DNA of 64,000 nt, taken from CBDBES01 sp965204465. Lineage in GTDB: Bacteria > Spirochaetota > Leptospiria > Turneriellales > CBDBES01. Position numbers and translations under genes: made by a program. The notes beneath the pieces were generated by a model. It did no database searches. It saw only the letters and a program-made list of their open reading frames with translations, and was not told the DNA's origin. The stretch is from the NCBI GenBank assembly GCA_965204465.1, contig CBDBES010000002.1, positions 124,001 through 188,000 on the forward strand, written 5' to 3'. The stretch's first letter is position 1. Each line of letters starts with the position of its first letter. This document shows, piece by piece, positions 46,240 to 52,978 of this stretch.

Positions 46240-46627
46240 AGGCTAACAGGGCATGAGGGGTTCAGGCTTACTCAAGACTTGAAAAAGCAAGTCAAGGCCG
46301 ATTATTTTCATAATCGATTTTTATCTACAATAGTAGAAATTAAATCAAGTATAAAAAAATAAAAAAAGTGGTTTCTATTTTGAATTGAAAAAAGTTGAAA
46401 AAAAACTTGACATATTATGTCGTATTATGCTAGTGTATTATATTATGAATATTTATGAAAACTTTATTAGCAAAAATGCGATGAATCCAATGAAGGAAAC
46501 ATCGATTGATTTTCAAAAGACGATGATTAATTTTCAAAAGCCGATGGAACCAATCATAAATCTCCAAAAAACTAGTAACTATTAAGATTTAGTATATATA
46601 GGGTTTCATAGGATCATCTCTTAATAA
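46240..46627. other. Intergenic region with hairpin and plus-strand promoter-like site
   Basis: CGATTAT/ATAATCG arms around TTTC at 46304-46321, then T-rich sequence on the + strand, resemble a terminator. TTGACA at 46407-46412 with TAGTGT at 46431 (18-bp spacer) resembles a + promoter. The only + frame that follows (about 46445-46585) has repeats of DFQK/NFQK and I do not call it a gene. Confidence 0.4.
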
Positions 46628-48073
46628 TTATTTGGCATTCCTAAAAGCATCCAATAAAGCCTTATTATAATTCTTTTCTATATTCTTATTGTAAGTCTCT
46701 AAAACAGGCTTGTGAAACCAGCTCTTTTTTCTGATCCTCTGACGATCTTTATCCAAGCGGTAAAGCAAACGTAAAGAATCGCTTCTCCTGGATGTCCTGA
46801 CATAAACACCGCCTTTTAACAGAAAAGGCTTGTTACCCGCTACTTTTGTTCTCAAAAGGCTTTTTGGCTTGAATTTATTTGGTATGATCTTTTTCCTGGA
46901 TACTCCCTGTAAGAGATCAAAAAAGTCTTTGTTAGGGATTTCAAATTCACCCTCTCCAAAAGTATTCCTCTTAGGCGGCTTTCTTTTGATCTCGCTCTTA
47001 ATGGCCAGCCAGCTAAGAGTTATGATCTCCTGGTTATAAGCTTTTATACTGCGCCTGATCTCTTTTTCATCATTATCTGGCTCTGCTAATTGACGCAGTA
47101 ATGACTCTTTCATGGCTGTAGGGTATCCCGCTATTTTCCATAAGGTAGCAATGATCTGTTTAGAAAAAACAGAGTCGCTATGGACCGGACATTGGATATT
47201 CCTTTCTCTAAGAGAGTTAAAATCAATTTGATTCATATCCCTTTTCTGATTAAAAAAGGGAGTATTGTTTATAACCTCTAAAAGCCTTTGTTTTACACCG
47301 CCCTCTGAAAAGAAATCATCCAGGTCCTCTCCCGGAGACAATCCCAGTACAGAAAGGTCAACCAGACGGACTCCCTTATTTTTCACAAATCGGGCTATGC
47401 CTTTTGCCAAAGAAAGACTGCCTTGTCTCCCTTTTGTATCATTGTCATAGAGAATGATCACTTCTTTACTTTGAAAAAGCTCCAGGTCTTCTGTATGATC
47501 TTTCCATTTGCGTGGATTCTCTCCAAAACAAGGACTGATGGCATTTATGCCAGTATTTTCCCAGAAAGAAAATAAATCCCATTCCCCTGCCGTGACGTAA
47601 ATTCTCCTTTTCTTCCTGTCCAGGTTATGGACATTAAGCCAGTATTCATCAGGCATATCTGCCTTGTTTAAAGCGATCCATGATCTGCCGATAAGGCGCT
47701 TGATGGCTTGCCCCTTTGCGGTACAAAGGGTAAGGGCATGGTACTCCCTTCCCTGGGATGTACTGTACTTTTTAAGCTTTAATTTGAAATGATTTAATAC
47801 CTTTTCTGAAAGCCTGTGATCCTTTTTTGTTAGACGGTGGTAGCGATAGACTGCTTTTTGGACATCCGTTAGGTTTACCTTTTTAACCTTAGAGCGGTAA
47901 CCGAGACTAATAGAATTACCCTTGTAAGAACAAGCCTGACAGTAGAAGACATGGGGGGGTAGTATATTCCAGTATAGCTTTTTTTTACCGCATTGTGCAC
48001 AATGGGCAAGCATTTCATTCTGAGTTTGTTTCTTCCCGCCGATATGGGAAAGCATGAACTCAAAACTGCTCAT
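46628..48073 (-). CDS. Phage DNA primase (zinc ribbon + TOPRIM)
   Basis: 481 residues. The N-terminal CHC2-like zinc finger has CAQCG (25-29) and CQAC (45-48). The TOPRIM core has VTAGEWDLFSFWE (the Glu at about 163) and VIILYDNDTKGRQG (DxD at about 207-209), with DDFFSEGGV after it. No helicase domain is seen in the C-terminal half, which looks family-specific. It would synthesise RNA primers in phage replication. Its ATG overlaps the stop of the SSB-like gene (TAATG), so it is translated in the same operon. Confidence 0.75.
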   Translation of the reverse strand: MSSFEFMLSHIGGKKQTQNEMLAHCAQCGKKKLYWNILPPHVFYCQACSYKGNSISLGYRSKVKKVNLTDVQKAVYRYHRLTKKDHRLSEKVLNHFKLKLKKYSTSQGREYHALTLCTAKGQAIKRLIGRSWIALNKADMPDEYWLNVHNLDRKKRRIYVTAGEWDLFSFWENTGINAISPCFGENPRKWKDHTEDLELFQSKEVIILYDNDTKGRQGSLSLAKGIARFVKNKGVRLVDLSVLGLSPGEDLDDFFSEGGVKQRLLEVINNTPFFNQKRDMNQIDFNSLRERNIQCPVHSDSVFSKQIIATLWKIAGYPTAMKESLLRQLAEPDNDEKEIRRSIKAYNQEIITLSWLAIKSEIKRKPPKRNTFGEGEFEIPNKDFFDLLQGVSRKKIIPNKFKPKSLLRTKVAGNKPFLLKGGVYVRTSRRSDSLRLLYRLDKDRQRIRKKSWFHKPVLETYNKNIEKNYNKALLDAFRNAK

Positions 48074-48932
48074 TAGAAAGGAATTTCATCTTCAACAAAA
48101 GGCTCTTGAATGATCTCTTCTTCCTGGCTGTCTTCTTCTTCTATAGCAGGAATGGATTTAATGATCCTTTCTGCCTGCTACGTTGCGATCTTGTGGGTTT
48201 CTATTACCTTATGGCAATCGGCTTTACTCTGATTCTATACTGATCTGCATTTTGGCAAGTGGTCAATGGCTGGTTGTGTTCATTGACCAGAATATCAAAC
48301 ACTACTCTGTGAAAATGCCTTCCCTGTGCGTTGTTATCCTGCTTTAAAGATATTCTTAAAAAAGCCATAGGTAAGCCCAGATTGACCATCCTTAATAGTT
48401 TGATGACGCCAGATAGGGACTTCATGGCTGTGATCCCAAAGGTAGCTGCTAGCACTTCACCTTTATACTTTCTGGGCAAACTCAGAAATGCATAGACTCT
48501 TTTTGAAATGAGTTTCCTTTTCTCTTTTGAGTCGAGCCAGTCACTATAGCCTAATGCGTCAAAATTGCCCCTGCTTGAATGTTCTTTCCCTAGTGGGTTA
48601 TCGTAACTCATGGCTACGATCTCTTTTTCCTGGTCATTCCATGTCTCGCTAATGGGGTTTCCTGTTACGGTGCCTCTGTGCAATCTATAGACAAGGTGTG
48701 CATAAAAGACAGCGGCATAGTCAAGGGTAGTAAGCTCTTCTATGATCTCCTGGCTGGCAGTATCTATGATCTGAAAGCGATCTCCCTGTGCCTTAATAAG
48801 TTTAGGATATTGTGACAAATAGCCTGACGCTATGTCCATGCCTCCTATGATCTCTTCCTGATCAAGCCCCTCAAATCCAGGGGGAGTGACCAGATCGCCT
48901 GTAGCAATTTTTACTAATTTATTGGCTATCAT
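48073..48932 (-). pseudogene. Phage SSB-like protein gene with a frameshift and an amber stop
   Basis: The first frame (48932-48204) gives 242 residues (SLPRKYKGEVLAATFG, LRISLKQDNNAQGRHF, RVVFDILVNEHNQ) and ends at PIAIR. Downstream in another frame the DNA reads VIETHKIAT-stop-QAERII, then an acidic tail EEEDSQEEEIIQEP and ends VEDEIPF. DEIPF-type acidic tips are the mark of single-stranded-DNA-binding proteins. So one frameshift near 48205 and one TAG separate the tail from the body. The stop of the tail overlaps the primase start, confirming it once belonged to the operon. Confidence 0.55.
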
Positions 48933-49123
48933 GGGATTTGCCTCCTTATGTTTTTTATAGAGATTACGGGCTTTGTATAGAGACTGATCATTTTTTGATC
49001 TATGAATTGTTGTAAGGTTTTAAGAGGTATTTTTTTCAATATGTTGTTAAGGTCTCTCTGGTCCATTTCTTTGTATGTATGCACTTTCTTAGCATGACCT
49101 GACCTTTCCAGGAAAGCGATCAT
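48929..49123 (-). CDS. Small hypothetical phage protein
   Basis: 64 residues (MIAFLERSGHAKKVHTYKEM onward), basic, no family recognised. Its stop overlaps the next gene by 4 bp (ATGA). Upstream, a 16-codon frame (MNELELLLEKYQKALE) ends over its own start codon, again ATGA, so it may be translated as part of a tightly coupled chain. Confidence 0.4.
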   Translation of the reverse strand: MIAFLERSGHAKKVHTYKEMDQRDLNNILKKIPLKTLQQFIDQKMISLYTKPVISIKNIRRQIP

Positions 49124-49166
49124 TCAAGAGCCTTTTGGTATTTCTCTAATAATAATTCTAATTCAT

Positions 49167-49610
49167 TCATATAAAAACCCTCTCTTCTTGTGGGGATGGT
49201 TCTTCAGACTCAAAGAATATATCTCCGGGATCTTCATTTTCATCTAATATTCTTTGATCCTGTTCCGATTGCAGAATGTTATGCAGATCATTGATAAAAC
49301 CGTTTATGATTTCGGCTTTCTCTGTTTGATGCATATCATAATAGTGTTTTGACAAAGAACTTAATATATTTATAGCTGTGTTCAGCTTTTCTATAATATT
49401 CAATGGTTTGGTTTCTCTTACAGGATTTGATTTTCTTTTTGATCCTGTAGGCTTTTTCCCTTCGGGGCCTTCTGTAGCTTCTTCTATGGCTTGTTTTACA
49501 TCCAATGCAGATACTTCTTTCTCTGGTCCTTGCGATATGATCTTTTCTCTTACTTCATCGGGTGTAGAGGGAGAAGCAAGAAGGTACAAAGCTTTTGCCG
49601 ATATTTTCAA
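49167..49610 (-). CDS. Phage early protein, DUF3102-like, truncated N-terminus
   Basis: 147 residues. The start KISAKALYLLASPSTPDEVR, then EVSALDVKQAIEEA, resembles the central part of DUF3102-type phage proteins (SxxALYxLASPSTPxEVR), usually preceded by another ~100 residues. Here the frame begins with a TTG inside a palindrome at 49601-49639 with a stop just upstream, so the N-terminus may be cut off by that insertion. The C-terminus is acidic and disordered. No function established. Confidence 0.4.
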   Translation of the reverse strand: MKISAKALYLLASPSTPDEVREKIISQGPEKEVSALDVKQAIEEATEGPEGKKPTGSKRKSNPVRETKPLNIIEKLNTAINILSSLSKHYYDMHQTEKAEIINGFINDLHNILQSEQDQRILDENEDPGDIFFESEEPSPQEERVFI

Positions 49611-49639
49611 ATCGGAAACTGTTTCCGATTTGAAATATT
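49601..49639. repeat. Perfect 15-bp palindrome
   Basis: TTTCAAATCGGAAAC (49605-49619) and GTTTCCGATTTGAAA (49621-49635) pair exactly around one T. Further on TTATACCCC (49648-49656) and GGGGTATAA (49711-49719) form a second, 9-bp, inverted pair over about 70 bases. They may be an insertion edge or operator. Confidence 0.6.
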
Positions 49640-49740
49640 GCCAGCATTATACCCCCCGATGGGCTGCGATCGGTCCCGCTTGTGATGAGCGACATTCTTT
49701 TTGGGATATTGGGGTATAATGAGGCCGTTATTATAGTTTA

Positions 49741-50010
49741 TCATTTTGGAAGTCTCACGATTTCTATTTTATCTGAATATTTGGAAGCCATAATGTCTGC
49801 ATCTCTAAAATAAATGATATTGATTTTCAAGTTTTCAAGTATCTTGACTTTGTAGTTTTCTCCCATAGGATTCAATAAGCTAGTCGCTTCCTCCAGGATT
49901 TTTAGACATTTATCAAATGTTCTGATCCTTTTTTTGTAAGTAACATTATATCTGATCTGGTTATCTTTTGAATTGAAGTTTGATTCTTTCTTTCTATTCG
50001 ATTCATTCAT
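49741..50010 (-). CDS. Small hypothetical phage protein
   Basis: 89 residues. Basic-charged N-terminus (MNESNRKKESNFNSKDN), then KRIRTFDKCLKILEEATSLL and a strand-like ENLKINIIYFRDADIMASKY. No family recognised. It lies 1 bp after the gene at 50012 in one minus-strand operon. Confidence 0.4.
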   Translation of the reverse strand: MNESNRKKESNFNSKDNQIRYNVTYKKRIRTFDKCLKILEEATSLLNPMGENYKVKILENLKINIIYFRDADIMASKYSDKIEIVRLPK

Positions 50011-50011
50011 A

Positions 50012-50536
50012 TTATTTTCTTTGGATAATAATTCTTAAACTTGGGTTGGAAGTAGACAATTCGATGTCTTCATTTACTAATTGTTCTAAAGGTTTTAAAA
50101 CATGATTGACCAGAGTATGGTAACAGGCTTCTATAATATTGATCCTGCTCTTTTCAAGGATAGGGTCTGATAGTCTTTTATGATTTTTTAGTTTCTTTGT
50201 ATTTATATGCAAAGAAGAAAAAAGTTTTTGAAATATGGACCTTCGTTTATGAATTGAAATAGTAGTTTCACCGTCTTTTTGTTTTTCAGGTTTTGCCAGT
50301 TCTGCTTTGACTTGTTTATAGGTAACATTTTCTCCCTGATTTAATCTTGCGATAAAGTGAGTGCGTAAATGCGTGGATACTTTTTTCTCTGCAAGCAAGT
50401 AGGCTGCCGATCGCTCTATTTTGCCTATGGCTTTTGTAAGGTCTAAACGTTTGTATACATTGCAATATCTCTGAGCCGATTTATAGACAAGTTGAAATTC
50501 AATGAATAAAAACTCTATAAATTGATCTGTATTCAA
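50012..50536 (-). CDS. Hypothetical phage early protein
   Basis: 174 residues. The first third reads LFIEFQLVYKSAQRYCNVYK, then IERSAAYLLAEKKVSTHLRTHF and YKQVKAELAK, which resembles the second half of DUF3102-like proteins (SxRTAxRYxxVY...SAAYxLA). The neighbour at 49167 shares the SPST-type motif, so the two may be relics of related genes. The C-terminal half is helical. Function unknown. Confidence 0.4.
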   Translation of the reverse strand: MNTDQFIEFLFIEFQLVYKSAQRYCNVYKRLDLTKAIGKIERSAAYLLAEKKVSTHLRTHFIARLNQGENVTYKQVKAELAKPEKQKDGETTISIHKRRSIFQKLFSSLHINTKKLKNHKRLSDPILEKSRINIIEACYHTLVNHVLKPLEQLVNEDIELSTSNPSLRIIIQRK

Positions 50537-50621
50537 TGTTTTTTTGATCGTTTCAAAAGCTTTGCCTATTAGATATTGATTTTAGCTTTTCTCCAGCATG
50601 AGTTCTTTTAAGGTAGCTATA

Positions 50622-50879
50622 TTACTGATCATGTCGACTTTTTCCTTTTGACTGATGGGCAAGCTTTTGATAAGACTCATTGATTTGATCTCTGTCATTT
50701 TGCTGCTCCAGGATAGAAAATGCAGATGGGTTTTTGTGATGGGTCTTTGTTACTTGTATCGGATAAGTCTTTAGCAATTCTTCATGCAGTATGGTTGCAA
50801 GTATCCATATCCATTCTTCTCCTGGCTCTAACTCCTTTTGCAGTGACTCAAGCTCTTTCTCCGTGCTTCTCTGTATCAT
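50622..50879 (-). CDS. First gene of the phage early operon, unknown
   Basis: 85 residues, rich in Glu and Gln (RSTEKELESLQKELEPGEEW), with EEWIWILATILHEELLKT. No family recognised. A promoter with TTGACT and TACAAT lies 13-40 bp upstream of its ATG, so it starts the operon that reads on through primase. A 16-codon frame (MISNIATLKELMLEKS) overlaps its end. Confidence 0.45.
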   Translation of the reverse strand: MIQRSTEKELESLQKELEPGEEWIWILATILHEELLKTYPIQVTKTHHKNPSAFSILEQQNDRDQINESYQKLAHQSKGKSRHDQ

Positions 50880-50891
50880 GGTTTATACTTT

Positions 50892-50919
50892 ATTGTAGGA
50901 TGGAATTGCTGAAAGTCAA
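50892..50919 (-). promoter_or_regulatory. Probable early promoter of the prophage operon
   Basis: On the minus strand TTGACT (50914-50919) and TACAAT (50892-50897) are 16 bp apart, followed 12 bp later by the ATG at 50877-50879. No repressor gene is identified next to it. Confidence 0.55.
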
Positions 50920-51432
50920 TAAAGCAAAATTGACAAAACAGAATTTTAATTTGATTTATTTTATATCAAGGAAGAAACTCCTACCGTTCTAAAAAAATAT
51001 TATTCACAAAGAGGATGTTTAAAGTAGTTTATTGATCAAAAGAAACCTATCAATATCTAATCCCTTTTGTGAATTGAGTTAGCAGCTGATGGTATTTCAG
51101 GTTTATAGTAAAGATATGGAAAGCCAAAACCATCTTAATAGGTTTATGTCGGGAGGAACTGGCACCCCGAAATTATTATGTCACATTATATTTTTGTTTC
51201 AACAAAAAATTTATTCTACTTTTTCTAATTCTTTTTTCTAATAGAATTAGTTAAGAGATAAAATTCCAGAGGAAAATTTTTAAGTAAAAAAATAATTTGC
51301 AGTGGGCACAAGTAATCTCCCCAAAAGGCTAGCAATTTGCTATAATTTCACACTATAAAAAGTATGGGGTATGGTATAAAATCAGAATGCCGTTCCGATT
51401 TTTAAAACCAAAGTTATTAAAAATAGGGATTA
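50920..51432. other. Intergenic region right of the prophage
   Basis: About 500 bases with no convincing gene. AAGGAAGAAACTC (50969-50981) also occurs at 43170-43182 upstream of the ParB-like gene. CTATAAAAAGTATG (51353-51366) and the near-palindrome ATCAGAATGCCGTTCCGATT (51381-51400) reappear as a pair at 61475-61520. No integrase or attachment site is recognised. Confidence 0.4.
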
Positions 51433-51720
51433 AATGCTGTAAATAAAAATTTTATTAGCTAAGAAGCAGCATTAGCTAAGAAGCAGCATTAAGAAATGAA
51501 AAGAAATGAAAAGAAATGCTAAGCTAGCAGTGCAACTGCTAGCGCAGTGCCCTTGGGTGAAAAGAAATGCTAAGCTAGCAGTGCAACTGCTAGCGCAGTG
51601 CCCTTGGGTGAAAAGAAATGCTAAGCTAGCAGTGCAACTGCTAGCGCAGTGCCCTTGGGTGAAAAGAAATGCTAAACTAGCAGTGTAACTGCTAGTGCAG
51701 TGCCCTTGGGTGAACATGGA
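51433..51720. repeat. 51-bp tandem repeat, array 3 (four units)
   Basis: Left flank with GCTGTAAATAAAAATTTTATTA and a 17-bp direct repeat GCTAAGAAGCAGCATTA, then four 51-bp units from about 51508, three identical, the last with changes in both hairpin arms. The right end is GGGTGAACATGG. In one frame it would spell KRNAKLAVQLLAQCPWV repeatedly, but it lacks gene context and I do not call it coding. Confidence 0.85.
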
Positions 51721-51810
51721 GGAGTATTGCAAATTGAATAAGACATTTATCAACCAAGCTCAATGTAGGCTACTATCTATATTACCCTTCCAATGATCTA
51801 AAGACTCTAT

Positions 51811-52398
51811 TTACAATTTCCCTCCATGAGCTTTTAGTATACGGATCAGTTCTTTGGAAGAACGTTCTTGTGCCTCGTGCAAAGGTGTAATTTTCCAACT
51901 GCTCCTGGCGTTTACATCTGCGCCTTTGGATAAAAGAAGTTTCGTTGTGTCTGTATGGCCTCCCTGAGCAGCCTCGTGCAAAGGTGTAATTTTCCAACTG
52001 CTCCTGGCATTTACATCTGCGCCTTTGGATAAAAGAAGTTTCGTTGTTTCTGTATGGCCTCCCTGAGCAGCCTCGTGTAAAGGTGTAATTTTCCAACTGC
52101 TCCTGGCATTTACATCTGCGCCTTTGGATAAAAGAAGCTTAACCATGTCTATATCACCCTTTTCTGCTGCAGAATGCAAAGGTTTGATTTTCCAACTACT
52201 CCTGACATTTACATCTGCGCCTTTGGATAAGAGAAGCTTAACCATGTCTATATCACCCTTTTCTGCTGCAAAATGCAAAGGCGTTTTACCTTTCCAGTTC
52301 TTGGCATTTACATTTATTGCCTTATGCGGACTGGTTGTTATATGTATTATAACGGCTAGTAAAACAAAGCAAAATAAAAATATTAAAATTTTTTTCAT
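51811..52398 (-). CDS. Ankyrin-repeat protein, secreted or membrane-anchored
   Basis: 195 residues from the ATG at 52396-52398, chosen because AAGGAG lies 8 bp upstream (an ATG 24 bp further out has none). An N-terminal hydrophobic segment (ILIFLFCFVLLAVII) is followed by five ankyrin repeats of 33 residues: GKTPLHFAAEKGDIDMVKLL, LSKGADVNARSSWKITPLHE and so on. Several repeats are nearly identical in DNA (99 bp), a sign of recent expansion by unequal exchange. Ankyrin domains bind proteins; the partner is unknown. It lies between array 3 and the hairpin/array 4 block. Confidence 0.8.
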   Translation of the reverse strand: MKKILIFLFCFVLLAVIIHITTSPHKAINVNAKNWKGKTPLHFAAEKGDIDMVKLLLSKGADVNVRSSWKIKPLHSAAEKGDIDMVKLLLSKGADVNARSSWKITPLHEAAQGGHTETTKLLLSKGADVNARSSWKITPLHEAAQGGHTDTTKLLLSKGADVNARSSWKITPLHEAQERSSKELIRILKAHGGKL

Positions 52399-52439
52399 AA
52401 GTAAACTCCTTAAATTTAACAAAGCAAATGCCCTAACGA

Positions 52440-52710
52440 CGCGACAGTTTCTCTAGTAGAATATGGATATAGAACAAAGAGTCAAGTCTTTTTTTTGCAA
52501 GATGTAGGAAAGTGGATGTTCTATTATCAATGATCATACATGGTTGCTCTATCCATGCCACCCCAGGCACCTGACATACTGCGTTGCTATGCAACACCAT
52601 TCGGTGCAGGTCGCTTGCCCTTGCTCGCCGCCTCGCACAGGGGGCGGGTGAATCGCCAATTGGTGAATTGTTGAGGGGTTTGCACTATGCCTTATTCTGG
52701 CATAGGGATT
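52440..52710. repeat. Hairpin-rich intergenic block
   Basis: ACCCCAGGCACCTGACAT (52560-52577) and GCAGGTCGCTTGCCC (52606-52620) enclose small hairpins GTTGC-TAT-GCAAC and CACCA-TTC-GGTG. The reverse complement of 38736-38770 has the same outer parts (ACCCCAAGCACCTGACAT and CAGGTCGCTTGCCCC) around a different, shorter middle. CGCCAATTGG follows at 52654. Otherwise no gene; it also serves as the upstream region of the ankyrin gene. Confidence 0.55.
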
Positions 52711-52978
52711 AAATGCTGTAAATAAAAATTCTTGTATTAGCTAAGAAGCAGCATTAAGAAATGAAAAGAAATGCTAAGCTAGCAGTGCAACTGCTAGCGC
52801 AGTGCCCTTGGGTGAAAAGAAATGCTAAGCTAGCAGTGTAACTGCCAGCGCAGTGCCCTTTGGGTGAAAAGAAATGCTAAGCTGGCAGTGCAACTGCTAG
52901 CGCAGTGCCCTTGGGTGAAAAGAAATGCTAAGCTGGCAGTGTAACTGCCAGCGCAGTGCCCTTTGGGTGAACAAGGGG
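52711..52978. repeat. 51/52-bp tandem repeat, array 4 (four units), overlapping the res 3' end
   Basis: Shared left flank (GCTGTAAATAAAAATTC and one GCTAAGAAGCAGCATTA), then four units from about 52764, alternating ...CCCTTGGGTG and ...CCCTTTGGGTG spacing, ending GGGTGAACAAGGGG at 52978. Units differ in arms (GCTAGC or GCTGGC). The last 150 bp are inside the type III res reading frame. Confidence 0.85.

Noticed and set aside
46445..46585. Small + strand gene with DFQK/NFQK repeats after a promoter-like site
   Set aside because: No ribosome site and no family; too weak to call, though noted with the region.
51472..51753. Reading frames through array 3 on both strands as small proteins
   Set aside because: They exist only because the unit is 51 bp; there is no start site or context, and flanks are shared with non-coding copies.
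37108..52978. Repeat arrays as CRISPR
   Set aside because: Units are directly abutting with no unique spacers, and no cas genes are seen.
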